Origin: Colwellia polaris
Lineage (GTDB): Bacteria > Pseudomonadota > Gammaproteobacteria > Enterobacterales > Alteromonadaceae
NCBI RefSeq assembly: GCF_002104515.1
Contig: NZ_NBOE01000005.1
Coordinates: forward strand, 186,001 to 250,000
Reading direction: 5' to 3'
Length of the DNA stretch: 64,000 nucleotides
The notes under the pieces: model-generated
Told to the model about the DNA's origin: nothing
The model's database searches: none
What the model saw: the letters and a program-made list of their open reading frames with translations, nothing else
Position numbers and translations under genes: made by a program
Shown here: in pieces, positions 42,128 to 52,360 of the stretch
Layout: each line of letters begins with the position of its first letter
How positions within the stretch are numbered: position 1 is the stretch's first letter

Positions 42128-43282
42128 ATGAATTTAGAATCGTTAAATTGGGGAGATTTATCTCCAGAAATATTTCTTAAAGAGTACTGGCAAAAAAAAC
42201 CTTTGCTGATCAAACAAGCCTTTTCAAACTTTGAAGATACAATTTCTGCAGATGAATTAGCCGGATTAGCGATGGAGGCTGAAATTGAGTCTCGCATTAT
42301 CAGTGTTGATAATAATGACAATTGGCAGGTTGATCATGGTCCATTTGAAGATTTCTCTCAATACGGTGAATCTTATTGGACTTTATTAGTGCAAGCAGTC
42401 AACAACTGGTCTCGACCAACAGATGCCCTGTTAAAGCCATTTTCGTTTATACCTAACTGGCGAATAGACGATGTCATGGTAAGTTTTTCAACGCCAAATG
42501 GCGGTGTTGGTGCACATTTAGATCAGTACGATGTATTTATTGTTCAAGGTAGTGGAAAAAGACATTGGCAAGTGGGCGCACCTGACAACACTTTAACCAA
42601 CCTGTTACCCCATGCAGATCTGAAACAAGTTTCTGAGTTTACGCCTGTTATTGATGAAATTACCCAAGCCGGAGATTTACTTTATATTCCACCTAATCAT
42701 CCGCATAAAGGCATATCAATTGAAAATTCAGTCAACTTCTCTATTGGTTTCCAAGCGCCTTCTAGCCAAGATTTATGGTCAAATTTTGCTGATAAACTGA
42801 TTGATAATAACTTAGGCGAAGAAAGGTTTAGTGATCCAGATAGAGCGTTAACGAATACAAGTTACCTCATTACACCAAAAGATAAGCAACAACTAAAAGC
42901 ATTTATGTTGCAGCAGCTTGAACAAGAGTCATTTTACGAACAGTTTATCGGGCAATATTTAACCCAAGGTCATCATGCCATGGAAATATTAATACCGGTT
43001 GAAGATATAGATGAAAGTAAACTCAACGATATATTATCTGAACCCGAAATTAGTTTTATGCCGGTTTCAGGTTTAAAAGTGGCACTAATTAATGATGAAC
43101 AAACAACACTATTTATCAATGGTGAGAGCTTTTTACTTGATAACCAAACTCTTCCATTGGGTGAGAAATTAGCACAACAACAAGCGTTAAGTACTCATGA
43201 AGTTAAAAATCTCGCAATTTGTTTGAAAAACAAACAATTGTTAACTAGTGTATTAAATAAGGGCTATTGGTATATAGATTAA
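42128..43282 (+). CDS. roxA: Ribosomal protein uL16 arginine 3-hydroxylase RoxA/YcfD
   Basis: A Fe(II)/2-oxoglutarate-dependent JmjC/cupin oxygenase that hydroxylates Arg81 of ribosomal protein uL16 in E. coli. The 384 residues contain EYWQKKPLLIKQAF near the N-terminus, the iron facial triad in VGAHLDQYDVFIVQ (His-x-Asp, about 134-136) and PPNHPHKGIS (distal His, about 195), plus the ROXA winged-helix C-terminal domain. In E. coli roxA also lies close to purB, separated by phoPQ, which are missing here. The adjoining GNAT gene starts 3 bp after the stop. Confidence 0.93.
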   Translation: MNLESLNWGDLSPEIFLKEYWQKKPLLIKQAFSNFEDTISADELAGLAMEAEIESRIISVDNNDNWQVDHGPFEDFSQYGESYWTLLVQAVNNWSRPTDALLKPFSFIPNWRIDDVMVSFSTPNGGVGAHLDQYDVFIVQGSGKRHWQVGAPDNTLTNLLPHADLKQVSEFTPVIDEITQAGDLLYIPPNHPHKGISIENSVNFSIGFQAPSSQDLWSNFADKLIDNNLGEERFSDPDRALTNTSYLITPKDKQQLKAFMLQQLEQESFYEQFIGQYLTQGHHAMEILIPVEDIDESKLNDILSEPEISFMPVSGLKVALINDEQTTLFINGESFLLDNQTLPLGEKLAQQQALSTHEVKNLAICLKNKQLLTSVLNKGYWYID

Positions 43283-43285
43283 AAA

Positions 43286-43747
43286 ATGTCATACACAGTT
43301 AGTAGAGTACAGTGGGAGCAAGCAGCCCCACTTTTAAAAAATGTCAGAGAGCAGGTATTTGTTTATGAATGGCGAATACCTAAGAAAATTGAGTTTGATC
43401 GAAAAGATTACTTTGCTAATCATGTACTGGCTTGTCACGATAAAACCCAAGAGCCCATTGGCACAGGGCGAATTTTATCAAGCGGAGAAATTAGTCGTAT
43501 TGCCGTGTTAAAAGACTGTCGTAAAGATCAAGTGGATAAAATTATCTTAGAAAAGCTTTTTACCATAGCGAAGGAAATGGAGTTAAAAGAAATATTTATT
43601 TATAGCCCTTTAGAGATTATCGATTATTTTCGTCAATATAATTTTAATACAACCGGGGCAGTTTTTATGGAGGCTGGCATGCCTAAACAAAAAATGACTT
43701 GTCTTTTGGAACAAGTCACTCCAGCGAAGTATTATCTAAGCCATTAA
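43286..43747 (+). CDS. GNAT-family acetyltransferase
   Basis: A 153-residue N-acetyltransferase-like protein resembling the YjcF/ElaA-type single-domain GNATs. VREQVFVYEWRIPKKIEFD lies near the N-terminus, followed by EPIGTGRILSSGEISRIAVLKDCRK (beta4 and the acetyl-CoA region, about 57-80), although the canonical Q/RxxGxG/A loop is degenerate (CRKDQVD). That leaves activity in doubt. It starts 3 bp after roxA, suggesting co-expression. Substrate unknown. Confidence 0.8.
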   Translation: MSYTVSRVQWEQAAPLLKNVREQVFVYEWRIPKKIEFDRKDYFANHVLACHDKTQEPIGTGRILSSGEISRIAVLKDCRKDQVDKIILEKLFTIAKEMELKEIFIYSPLEIIDYFRQYNFNTTGAVFMEAGMPKQKMTCLLEQVTPAKYYLSH

Positions 43748-43762
43748 ATTGACTTAGATAAT
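43731..43762. terminator. Hairpin between the GNAT gene and the convergent DUF4826 gene
   Basis: ATTATCTAAG pairs with CTTAGATAAT over a 12-nt loop, overlapping the GNAT stop codon. No strong T-run follows, so termination is uncertain. Confidence 0.45.
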
Positions 43763-43787
43763 CACCAACATTTATTACAATGGACTG

Positions 43788-44189
43788 TTAAGCCCATACA
43801 TCATCTTTAGCATAAAGTTGATAAAGACCTTCGGCCTTAGACATTAATAATTTCGCATAATCAACTTGTTCTTGAGAATCACTTTTTAAAAGGCCATCTG
43901 CTTGTATTTGCCATTTAAAAGTAAAGTGACGTAAAACATTACGTGCTGATTCATTTTCTTCTAAAACGAGGTGATCTGTAGGTAAATCTCCGCTAATAAC
44001 CCACACTTTAGTTTTGTCGATTAAATTAATTTTCCAAACCGCCATTAATGGAATTAAATAACGGCTTTCTGTATCTGCTACGCTCTCAGTGACCAAGCCT
44101 TTTTGCGCTAGATACTTAGTAGCTTTTAAATATTGTTCGCGAACCCAAGCTTGTTGTTCGTCTTGAGTCATTTCTAATTTTTTTGTCAT
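43788..44189 (-). CDS. DUF4826-like conserved protein
   Basis: A 133-residue cytoplasmic protein without signal peptide or membrane helix. The N-terminus EQQAWVREQYLKATKYLAQKG and the middle VWVISGDLPTDHLVLE with ARNVLRHFTFKWQIQA resemble the Alteromonadales family DUF4826; this family call is from memory. Charged, mixed alpha/beta, no catalytic motif seen. Convergent with the GNAT gene and divergent from the leucine dehydrogenase-like gene. Function unknown. Confidence 0.7.
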   Translation of the reverse strand: MTKKLEMTQDEQQAWVREQYLKATKYLAQKGLVTESVADTESRYLIPLMAVWKINLIDKTKVWVISGDLPTDHLVLEENESARNVLRHFTFKWQIQADGLLKSDSQEQVDYAKLLMSKAEGLYQLYAKDDVWA

Positions 44190-44396
44190 ATTTATGGTCT
44201 TTTTATTGTTTATATTAATAAGTTATTAACATTAAGAAAGTTTGTATGAATTAGTTCACAGCAAAGTACAAATTTATTCGCAGCTTCAGTAGCGAAGCAA
44301 TTGCCTAAATGGTATTGTGCGCAGCGAATTATTACAACCCTAGTTTAAGTAAAAAATAATACTTAAACTATTTTCAAATCATTGGAGATTTCGATA

Positions 44397-45440
44397 GTGG
44401 CCGTTTTTGATTTAGTAGATTTTGATAACCACGAGCAAGTTGTATACTGTAGTGACGACGCATCAGGACTTAAAGCTATCATAGCTGTTCATAGTACCGC
44501 ATTAGGCCCTGCTGCCGGTGGGTGTCGTTTTTGGGATTATGCAAGCGATGAAGCCGCTCTTAAAGATGTATTACGTTTATCTAAAGGCATGACATATAAA
44601 AATGCTATGGCCGGCTTAAAGCTTGGCGGTGGTAAAGGCGTTATTATTGGTGATGCCAAAACATTAAAATCAGACGCATTATTTAAAGCCTTCGGCCATG
44701 CGGTTAATAATTTAAATGGCCGTTACTACACTGCAGAAGATATTAATATCACAACAGGTGATATGGCAATTGTTAATCAAAGCACTGCGTTCGTTTCAGG
44801 ACTTGAAGGTAAAAGTGGTAACCCTGGTCCTTTTACTGCTTTAGGTACTTTTTTAGGCATTAAAGCAGCCGTTAAGTTTAAGTTAGGAAAGGACGAATTA
44901 ACGGGCATTAAAGTAGCCGTTCAAGGCTTAGGTAGCGTAGGTTATTCACTTTGTGAAAAATTACATGCTGCAGGTGCAGAATTGATCGTAACTGATATTA
45001 ACCCAGTCGCTTTAGATAGAGCAGCAAAAGAGCTAAATGCTACTGTTGTTGGTTTAGATGAAATCTATAGCCAAGATGTTGATGTGTACTCTCCTTGTGC
45101 ACTTGGTGCATCTATTAATGATGAAACAATCGTGCAATTGAAAGCAAGTATTATCGCGGGTTGTGCAAATAACCAATTAGCAGAATCACGTCATGACAAA
45201 GCTTTACTTGAAAAAGGTATTTTGTACGCACCTGATTATGTTATCAATGCTGGTGGTATTATTAATGTGGCATTAGAGATTTATCCTGAACCTTATTGTG
45301 CGAAAAGTGCAACAAAGTTAGTAGAGAATATCTATAACACTTTGATGACTGTTTTTGAAACAGCAAAGACTAACAATATGCCCACCGGCTTTATTGCAGA
45401 TGAAATGGCGCGTAATATTATCGCTGCAGGTGCTAAGTAA
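44397..45440 (+). CDS. Leucine dehydrogenase-like Glu/Leu/Phe/Val dehydrogenase
   Basis: Oxidative deaminase of branched-chain amino acids, 347 residues, the leucine dehydrogenase size. Substrate region: GPAAGGCRFWDY and KNAMAGLKLGGGKGVI, with the two catalytic Lys. NAD+ Rossmann motif: VAVQGLGSVGYSLCEKLHAAGAEL (about 175-198). I choose GTG 44397 because GGAG stands 9 nt upstream; the TTG at 44382 overlaps that ribosome-binding site. Alternative names are valine or phenylalanine dehydrogenase. The gene ends just before a heptanucleotide tandem repeat. Confidence 0.9.
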   Translation: MAVFDLVDFDNHEQVVYCSDDASGLKAIIAVHSTALGPAAGGCRFWDYASDEAALKDVLRLSKGMTYKNAMAGLKLGGGKGVIIGDAKTLKSDALFKAFGHAVNNLNGRYYTAEDINITTGDMAIVNQSTAFVSGLEGKSGNPGPFTALGTFLGIKAAVKFKLGKDELTGIKVAVQGLGSVGYSLCEKLHAAGAELIVTDINPVALDRAAKELNATVVGLDEIYSQDVDVYSPCALGASINDETIVQLKASIIAGCANNQLAESRHDKALLEKGILYAPDYVINAGGIINVALEIYPEPYCAKSATKLVENIYNTLMTVFETAKTNNMPTGFIADEMARNIIAAGAK

Positions 45441-45444
45441 GTAT

Positions 45445-45509
45445 AGCTATCAGCTATCAGCTATCAGCTATCAGCTATCAGCTATCAGCTATCAGCTATC
45501 AGCTATCAG
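45445..45509 (+). repeat. Heptanucleotide tandem repeat, nine perfect copies
   Basis: AGCTATC is repeated nine times without error from 45445 to 45507, followed by AG. It begins 4 bp after the dehydrogenase stop and ends about 25 bp before its terminator, so it forms part of the 3' untranslated region. Unit length is not a multiple of three and no frame uses it. Confidence 0.95.
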
Positions 45510-45532
45510 TATTAAAACTGACCTAGAAAAAT

Positions 45533-45557
45533 AAAAAAGCACCTAAGGTGCTTTTTT
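45533..45557. terminator. Bidirectional terminator between the leucine dehydrogenase-like gene and ydiJ
   Basis: An 11-bp stem AAAAAAGCACC/GGTGCTTTTTT with a 3-nt loop has A/T runs on both sides, between converging genes. Confidence 0.88.
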
Positions 45558-45589
45558 TGTTTTAAAGAGGTGTGACTTTACCTGAAGTT

Positions 45590-48500
45590 TTATAACTCAT
45601 TTAGCAAAGCTTGCACCGGGTGTAGTGTAACTTTGTTATCTAAGCGTTTTATCTGGCTTCTACACGAATAACCGGTAACTAAAATTTGCGCTGAGGCTAA
45701 TTGTACTACTTTATCCTGCCAGCTCATTTTATAAAGCGAGGTAGAGTTATCAAGATTCACTTTTTCATGGCCATATGTACCAGCCATGCCACAGCAACCT
45801 AAAGAGGTATTAGATAAATTTAAACCAAAATGTTTGAAAATCTTTACCCACTGCCCTTCACTGCCAGCTAAGGCAGTCTTTTCAGTACAATGGGCAAATA
45901 GTTTATAAGCTATGCTACTAGCGCTTTGTACTGTAATTACAGGACTAACGTTGTTATCTATGAGTGTTATCAGCCACTCATGAGCCAATTTAACTTCAAA
46001 ATCACCACGATATTCCCCTAATGCTTGCTTGTATTCATCTCTAAAACATAAGGCTAATGAAGCGTCTAAACCTACCATAGGTATATCAAGTTGGTGTACT
46101 TCATTTAAAAACTCCGCCGTGTTTTTAGCTGTTTTAGCAAATTTAGCTAAAAAACCTTTTACATGCTGCGGTTTACCATTGGGTTTGAAAGGTAAAAGTA
46201 TTGGGTCGAACCCTAGCTTTCTAGCTAATAACATAAAATCTTCAACAACCTTTGCATCATAAAATGATGTAAACGGATCTTGCACAATTAATAGCGTTTT
46301 TGCACGTTTATCTGCGGTCATACTCTTCAATGCTGATAAATCAAAAGGGGTAAATTTATGCTGAGCTATTCTTTGTGTTAAAGTCGGGATTGATAATAAA
46401 GGCGTATCAACATAACCAATAGAGACTTGCGATAATTTATCGTAAATACTTGAAGCTAAAACACTGTTGACTAGTTTTGGTGTTTTAGCCATCAAAGGTG
46501 TCATCCACTCTACATTCGCCACTAAATGATCTTTTAATGGTCTAAAATAACGAGTGTGATATAGGTTAATAAAACGCGCTCTAAAATCTGGCACATCAAC
46601 CTTAACTGGGCATTGGCTCGCACAAGCTTTACACGCTAAACATCCTTGCATTGCTTCCATAACTTCATGGGAGAAGTCATCTGCATCATCGCGATTTAAA
46701 ACGTTAGTTAAACGGTTTTTCACCTTATCTAATAGACTTTTAACGGACCAGTTTTGAATATTTTGCTCCATAACAAGCACATCAACACCTTTAGTCTCTA
46801 ATAAGCGTAACCACTCACGCATCAAGCCAGCCCTACCTTTCGGAGACTGCCTTCGGTCACGCGTTACCTTGCTGGAAGGACACATAGGGCTATCAAGGTC
46901 ATAATTGAAACACAAACCGTTACCGTTGCAATCGAGCGCTGAATTAAAGGAAGTTTTTACCTTAGTAGGGATTTGTCTGTCATAAAAACCGCGTTTTTTA
47001 TCATCGACAGAAACTAGTTTTTCTGTCGAAAGATAAGGCGTACAAATTTTACCTGGGTTCATTTTGTTTAGTGGGTCAAAAGCGGCTTTAATTTTTCTTA
47101 ACTCAAGAAATAATGTTTCGCCAAAAAACTCTGGACCGTATTCGCTGCGGTAACCTTTACCATGTTCACCCCACATTAACCCGCCATATTTAGCCGTTAA
47201 CGCCACCACTTTATCTGAAATATCTCTCAGTAAAACTTCTTGTTCAGGGTCACACATATCGAGTGCTGGTCGCACGTGTAAAACTCCGGCATCCACATGA
47301 CCGAACATACCGTAGTGCAAACCATAGCCATCGAGCAATGCTCTAAATTCTACTATGTAATCGGCTAAGTTTTCAGGTGGCACAGCAGTGTCTTCAGCAA
47401 ATGCTAGCGGTTTTTGGCTGCCTTTGGTGTTGCCCAACAAGCCTACTGCTTTCTTACGCATAGTATACAATTTACCTATGCTGGTAAGATCAGATGTTAC
47501 TTGATAACCAATAACGCCGGTTTTATTGGCAATATCTTTATCAAGCTCTGCACATAAAGCAGAAACTTGGTCGGCAACACTTTCAATACTTTCGCCGTTG
47601 TATTCCACCATGTTGATACCGTCCATAACGGCACCATCAACATCTTGCAGCATATCACTGACTAATTGCCACACAATATCCTGTTTTGCTAAATTAAGTA
47701 CTGTACTGTCTATTGTTTCAACAGAAGTTGCTTTCGCTTCTACTAAGCTTGGAGAGTGGCGTAGTGCTGAATCAAAGCTGTCATATTTAATATTAATTAA
47801 CGTTTTAGCATTCGCAATAGGCGTTAAGTTCAGTTTAGCTTCACAAACAAAGGCTAACGAGCCTTCTGAGCCAGTAATAATACGACTTAAGTCAACCATA
47901 GACATGTCATGATTGAATACGTTTTCTAAGTCGTAGCCTGTTAAAAATCGATTTAAGCGCGGAAATTTTTCTAAAATCTGTACGCGATTATCAACACATG
48001 AGTTAAGTACTTGTTGCATTAATTTTGCTTCTGTACCCTCCTGCTGAGCAAGTAATTGTGCTTGTTCCATGCTTTGAGGTTTTGTTTGCAGTATTTCACC
48101 GTTTGCCAAAACACTTTCTAATGCTAAAACATGATCAGAGGTTTTACCGTAAACTAATGATCCTTGACCTGAGGCATCCGTGTTGATCATTCCCCCCACA
48201 GTGGCGCGGTTACTGGTTGATAAGTCAGGCGAGAAGAAAAAACCATAAGGTCTTAAATAATCATTGAGTTGATCTTTAATAACACCCGCTTCAACACGTA
48301 CCCAGTTTTCTTGAACATTAATCTCTAAAATACGGTTCATGTATTTTGATAAGTCGATAACAATACCTGGGGTCAGGCTTTGTCCATTAGTCCCGGTGCC
48401 GCCACCACGTGCACTAAATTTAATGCCGTTGAATTTATCTTCGCTGCCGAGCAAAGTAATAATTTGAATATCTGATTTGTTACGAGGATGCAGTACTAAT

Positions 48501-48658
48501 TGAGGAAGTTGTTGATAAATACTGTTATCAGTGGCATGCGCTAATCGAGCACTGTACTGGAAATTTATATCACCTGAGAACGATTTAGTCGCCAATATTT
48601 CGGCAAACTCTTGATATAATGGAGAAACTAACTCTTGAGGACTTAAGCGAGGTAACAT
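45590..48658 (-). CDS. ydiJ: FAD/Fe-S D-2-hydroxyglutarate dehydrogenase, YdiJ type
   Basis: A 1022-residue fused oxidoreductase, the size of E. coli YdiJ (1018). Domain order: FAD-binding type 4 (about 45-280; GGGTGTNGQSLTPG and GGMINTDASGQGS), FAD-oxidase C-terminal domain (to about 545; HVDAGVLHVRPALD), 4Fe-4S segment with CLACKACASQCPVKVD (about 670) and a CCG/heterodisulfide-reductase-like region (SLGCCGMAGTYGHEK, about 954). E. coli YdiJ oxidises D-2-hydroxyglutarate. It lies downstream of ppsA, in the same general neighbourhood as in E. coli. Confidence 0.92.
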   Translation of the reverse strand: MLPRLSPQELVSPLYQEFAEILATKSFSGDINFQYSARLAHATDNSIYQQLPQLVLHPRNKSDIQIITLLGSEDKFNGIKFSARGGGTGTNGQSLTPGIVIDLSKYMNRILEINVQENWVRVEAGVIKDQLNDYLRPYGFFFSPDLSTSNRATVGGMINTDASGQGSLVYGKTSDHVLALESVLANGEILQTKPQSMEQAQLLAQQEGTEAKLMQQVLNSCVDNRVQILEKFPRLNRFLTGYDLENVFNHDMSMVDLSRIITGSEGSLAFVCEAKLNLTPIANAKTLINIKYDSFDSALRHSPSLVEAKATSVETIDSTVLNLAKQDIVWQLVSDMLQDVDGAVMDGINMVEYNGESIESVADQVSALCAELDKDIANKTGVIGYQVTSDLTSIGKLYTMRKKAVGLLGNTKGSQKPLAFAEDTAVPPENLADYIVEFRALLDGYGLHYGMFGHVDAGVLHVRPALDMCDPEQEVLLRDISDKVVALTAKYGGLMWGEHGKGYRSEYGPEFFGETLFLELRKIKAAFDPLNKMNPGKICTPYLSTEKLVSVDDKKRGFYDRQIPTKVKTSFNSALDCNGNGLCFNYDLDSPMCPSSKVTRDRRQSPKGRAGLMREWLRLLETKGVDVLVMEQNIQNWSVKSLLDKVKNRLTNVLNRDDADDFSHEVMEAMQGCLACKACASQCPVKVDVPDFRARFINLYHTRYFRPLKDHLVANVEWMTPLMAKTPKLVNSVLASSIYDKLSQVSIGYVDTPLLSIPTLTQRIAQHKFTPFDLSALKSMTADKRAKTLLIVQDPFTSFYDAKVVEDFMLLARKLGFDPILLPFKPNGKPQHVKGFLAKFAKTAKNTAEFLNEVHQLDIPMVGLDASLALCFRDEYKQALGEYRGDFEVKLAHEWLITLIDNNVSPVITVQSASSIAYKLFAHCTEKTALAGSEGQWVKIFKHFGLNLSNTSLGCCGMAGTYGHEKVNLDNSTSLYKMSWQDKVVQLASAQILVTGYSCRSQIKRLDNKVTLHPVQALLNEL

Positions 48659-48734
48659 GGATAAAAGTCTATTAACAATATTATGTGAAAAATATTATAT
48701 CATGAGACTTTGTTAATTTAATCGTTTTACAACA

Positions 48735-48796
48735 AAAGCCTAAGAACTTTTTTGTCATTGTAATCACAAGTAATAACAAACAAGTACTTAGGCTTT
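48735..48796 (-). terminator. Long inverted repeat downstream of ppsA
   Basis: AAAGCCTAAGAACTT (48735-48749) pairs with AAGTACTTAGGCTTT (48782-48796) with one mismatch and a 32-nt loop. It is placed just beyond the ppsA stop. A terminator or RNA-stabilising structure is likely, but the loop is long. Confidence 0.5.
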
Positions 48797-48838
48797 AATA
48801 AGGTCATAATTTACTTTCAACCGATTAAGGTTAATTTA

Positions 48839-51238
48839 TTATGATTTTTTGTGTTGCTCTGCTAAATATAACCATGTTGGCAATACGGTATCTGGGTTTA
48901 GTGATAAGCTTTCAATGCCTTTTTCAACTAACCAAGCGGCAAAGTCTTCGTGATCAGATGGGCCTTGACCACAAATTCCTACGTATTTACCACGCGCCTT
49001 ACAGGCTTTAATGGCCATTTCTAGTAAAATTTTGATTGCTGGGTCGCGTTCGTCAAACAAATGCGCCACTAAACCTGAATCTCGGTCTAAACCTAACGTA
49101 AGCTGTGTTAAGTCATTAGAACCAATTGAAAAACCATCAAAGTAATCTAAGAATTGATCAGCCAGTAAAGCGTTCGAAGGTAATTCACACATCATAATAA
49201 TACGTAAACCATTTTCACCGCGTTTTAAGCCATGCTCTGCAAGAATCTCAATAACAGCAGCCGCTTCGTCGAGTGTACGTACGAATGGGATCATGATCTC
49301 AACATGGGTCATATCCATATCGTTACGCACGCGTTTAATCGCCTCACACTCAAGAGCAAAACAATCTCTAAAGTCTTTAGAGATATAACGAGAAGCACCA
49401 CGATAACCAATCATCGGGTTTTCTTCTTCTGGTTCGAAATTGTCACCGCCAACTAAATTAGCGTACTCATTTGATTTAAAATCAGACATGCGCACAATAA
49501 CTTTTTCAGGGGCATATGCTGCGGCTAAGGTAGAAATACCTTCGGTTAGCTTGGCAATATAAAACTCTACAGGGTTATCGTAACCCGCAATTATATCGCG
49601 AATTTCATCTTGTAAATCGGCTGATTGCTCATCAAAATTTAATAAAGCTTTAGGATGAACACCAATCATTTTGTTAATAATAAATTCTAAACGTGCTAAT
49701 CCAATACCAGCATGTGGTAAACGAGCAAAAGCGAATGCGCGATCTGGGTTACCTACGTTCATCATTATTTTTAAAGGTAAGTCAGGCATTGCGTCGACTT
49801 CTGATGTGGTAACAGTGAAGTCTAATTTACCTTGGTAAATGAAACCGGTATCTCCTTCAGCACAAGAAACTGTTACGTCATCGCCTGTAGCAATTTTTGA
49901 TGTTGCATCACCACAACCAACAACCGCAGGAATACCCATTTCACGAGCGATAATGGCAGCATGACATGTTCTTCCACCACGGTTAGTGACAATAGCAGAA
50001 GCACGTTTCATAATTGGCTCCCAATCTGGGTCGGTCATATCCGTAACTAAAACATCGCCTGGTAAAATTTTATCCATTTCAGCTAGCGATGATAATACTT
50101 TTGCCTGACCACTACCTATTTTATGACCAATAGAGCGCCCTTCACAGATAATATCTGCCGTTGCTTGTAATTGAAATTGCTCCATTACATTAGCATTTTC
50201 ACGACTTTTAACTGTTTCTGGACGTGCTTGTACTATATATAGTTTACCGTCTAGGCCATCTTTAGCCCATTCAATATCCATTGCTCGGCCATAATGCTTT
50301 TCAATGATAACCGCTTGCTTGGCGAGTTCTTCAACCTCTTTATCATTAAGTGAAAAGGTATCAGATTGTGCTTGGTCGATATCGACAATTTCAACTTGCT
50401 TGCCATGTTCTTCGTTAGCAGCGTAAATCATTTTAATGGCTTTACTACCAATATTACGGCGTACAACTGCAGGTTTTCCTTTAGCTAACGTTGGCTTATG
50501 AACATAAAATTCATCTGGGTTAACGGCACCCTGCACAACCATTTCACCTAAACCATAGCTTGAAGTAACAAATACCACATCTTCAAAACCAGATTCAGTA
50601 TCGATAGAGAACATAACGCCACTTGATGAAATATCACTGCGAACCATACGTTGAATGCCAGCGGAAAGCGCAACACCGCGGTGGTCGTAGCCTTGATGTA
50701 CACGGTAAGAAATAGCACGGTCGTTAAAAAGAGAGGCAAAAACGTGTTTAATCGCTACCATTACAGCATCGAGTCCACGAACGTTTAGAAAGGTTTCTTG
50801 CTGGCCAGCGAAAGAAGCGTCTGGCATATCTTCAGCGGTTGCAGATGAACGAACAGCAAATGAGGCATCATCAGCAAAACCACCTGCAAGCTTAGCGTAA
50901 GCTTGTTCAATATCGCTTTGCATATCAGGTAGGAATGGGGTATCGATAATCCATTGACGAATTTTTGCACCGCATTCAGCTAAAGCATTTACATCACTGA
51001 CATCTAAATCATCAAGCAACCGATAAATTTTATCGTTTACACCACTTTGTTCTAGAAATTCATTAAAAGCAAACGAGGTAGTTGCAAAGCCACCAGGCAC
51101 TTGCACACCCACATTCGAAAGATTGGAAATCATTTCACCCAATGATGCATTTTTACCGCCAACACGGTCAACATCATTCATTCCTAAATCTTCATACCAA
51201 AGCACGTATTCTTGCACGACAACATCTCCACTAGACAT
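48839..51238 (-). CDS. ppsA: Phosphoenolpyruvate synthase
   Basis: Converts pyruvate, ATP and water to PEP, AMP and phosphate for gluconeogenesis. The 799 residues (E. coli 792) contain the ATP-grasp N-terminal domain ([34 protein letters not shown]), the swivelling phosphohistidine domain with [16 protein letters not shown] (catalytic His, about 425) and the TIM-barrel PEP domain ending with [19 protein letters not shown]. Divergent from ppsR, its bifunctional kinase/phosphorylase. Confidence 0.98.
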   Translation of the reverse strand: MSSGDVVVQEYVLWYEDLGMNDVDRVGGKNASLGEMISNLSNVGVQVPGGFATTSFAFNEFLEQSGVNDKIYRLLDDLDVSDVNALAECGAKIRQWIIDTPFLPDMQSDIEQAYAKLAGGFADDASFAVRSSATAEDMPDASFAGQQETFLNVRGLDAVMVAIKHVFASLFNDRAISYRVHQGYDHRGVALSAGIQRMVRSDISSSGVMFSIDTESGFEDVVFVTSSYGLGEMVVQGAVNPDEFYVHKPTLAKGKPAVVRRNIGSKAIKMIYAANEEHGKQVEIVDIDQAQSDTFSLNDKEVEELAKQAVIIEKHYGRAMDIEWAKDGLDGKLYIVQARPETVKSRENANVMEQFQLQATADIICEGRSIGHKIGSGQAKVLSSLAEMDKILPGDVLVTDMTDPDWEPIMKRASAIVTNRGGRTCHAAIIAREMGIPAVVGCGDATSKIATGDDVTVSCAEGDTGFIYQGKLDFTVTTSEVDAMPDLPLKIMMNVGNPDRAFAFARLPHAGIGLARLEFIINKMIGVHPKALLNFDEQSADLQDEIRDIIAGYDNPVEFYIAKLTEGISTLAAAYAPEKVIVRMSDFKSNEYANLVGGDNFEPEEENPMIGYRGASRYISKDFRDCFALECEAIKRVRNDMDMTHVEIMIPFVRTLDEAAAVIEILAEHGLKRGENGLRIIMMCELPSNALLADQFLDYFDGFSIGSNDLTQLTLGLDRDSGLVAHLFDERDPAIKILLEMAIKACKARGKYVGICGQGPSDHEDFAAWLVEKGIESLSLNPDTVLPTWLYLAEQHKKS

Positions 51239-51423
51239 AATAAAATTTAAGAAAGCTATCTATCAAAAATATGCTAAAAATATCTTTCTTAACGCTTTTA
51301 TCTATTTTTGTACTAATAAGTGGTTTATTTCATGCCACAGACATTTTACACTGCTAACCTTGAAACTAAAGTACTATTTAAATATTTTCACCTTTCATTT
51401 CAGAATAATATATAGGATAAAAA

Positions 51424-52233
51424 ATGCGGGCAGCTTTTTATATTTCGGACGGCACAGCAATAACATCTGAAGTTTTTGGTCATGCACTGTTATCTCTTTT
51501 TCCTATGGAGTTTGAGCATGACACTATTTCTTTTGTTGAAACAAAAGAAAAAGCAATTGAAGCATGTAAACGTATTAATAAAGCAGCCAAGCGAACCGGT
51601 ATGCCGCCTTTAGTATTCCATACCTTTGTTAATCCAGATATTAGAGAAATTATTGACGGCTGTGATGGGGTTATTTATAACTTCCTCGAGCACTTTATTG
51701 CCCCACTTGAAGAAAAGTTGGGTATTAAAGCAAAACCTAAAGCCCATAGAACCCATAGTATTCATGAAAACAGTTATGATTATCGTATCGACGCGGTTAA
51801 CTACTCGTTAGCTAATGACGATGGCTCAAATGTTACTAACTATGAGCATGCCGATGTTATCCTCGTTGGTGTTTCTCGCTCTGGTAAAACACCAACAGCG
51901 CTTTATTTAGCACTGCAATATGGTATTAAAGCAGCAAATTACCCTTTTACCGATGATGACATGGACGAATTAAAAATACCGTCGTTTTTAAAAATGCATA
52001 AAAAGAAAATATTTGGCTTAACAATAGACGCAGAAAGACTTGTCGATATTCGCGATGGCAGAATGGCAAATACAAAGTACTCTTCTGCTCGCCAATGTCG
52101 GATGGAAATACGAGAAGTTGAAAAGCTCTATAAACAAGAAAAAATTCCCTTCCTAAATACGACTAAACTGTCTGTTGAAGAAATAACGGCTAAAATACTA
52201 TCAGAAACCGGTCTTCAGCGTTATAAATATTAA
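51424..52233 (+). CDS. ppsR: PEP synthase regulatory protein (kinase/pyrophosphorylase)
   Basis: ADP-dependent kinase and Pi-dependent phosphorylase that switches PpsA off and on by modifying a Thr near the catalytic His. The 269-residue DUF299 protein begins RAAFYISDGTAITSEVFGHAL and has the P-loop VGVSRSGKTPTALYLA (about 148-163) and a C-terminal SSARQCRMEIREVE. It is transcribed divergently from ppsA with 185 bp between; AGGATAA precedes the ATG. The pair plus aroH mirrors E. coli. Confidence 0.96.
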   Translation: MRAAFYISDGTAITSEVFGHALLSLFPMEFEHDTISFVETKEKAIEACKRINKAAKRTGMPPLVFHTFVNPDIREIIDGCDGVIYNFLEHFIAPLEEKLGIKAKPKAHRTHSIHENSYDYRIDAVNYSLANDDGSNVTNYEHADVILVGVSRSGKTPTALYLALQYGIKAANYPFTDDDMDELKIPSFLKMHKKKIFGLTIDAERLVDIRDGRMANTKYSSARQCRMEIREVEKLYKQEKIPFLNTTKLSVEEITAKILSETGLQRYKY

Positions 52234-52302
52234 CTTATAACAATTTAGTTTCATTAATTCTTCGAAAGCGGTTCACATAATTGCTTATATTCGTTATGTT
52301 AG

Positions 52303-52320
52303 CGCGATAATATTATTGCG
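52303..52320. promoter_or_regulatory. Near-perfect 18-bp palindrome upstream of aroH
   Basis: CGCGATAATATTATTGCG is symmetric apart from one G-T pair and ends 41 bp before the aroH start. It could be an operator. It does not match the TrpR or TyrR consensus as I know them, so no regulator is named. Confidence 0.4.
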
Positions 52321-52360
52321 CTGCATCAATATATGCAGGCTAACCAGCATTTGAAAGAAC

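Noticed and set aside
44382-44396. TTG start for the leucine dehydrogenase-like gene
   Set aside because: It overlaps the GGAG ribosome-binding site that serves the GTG at 44397.
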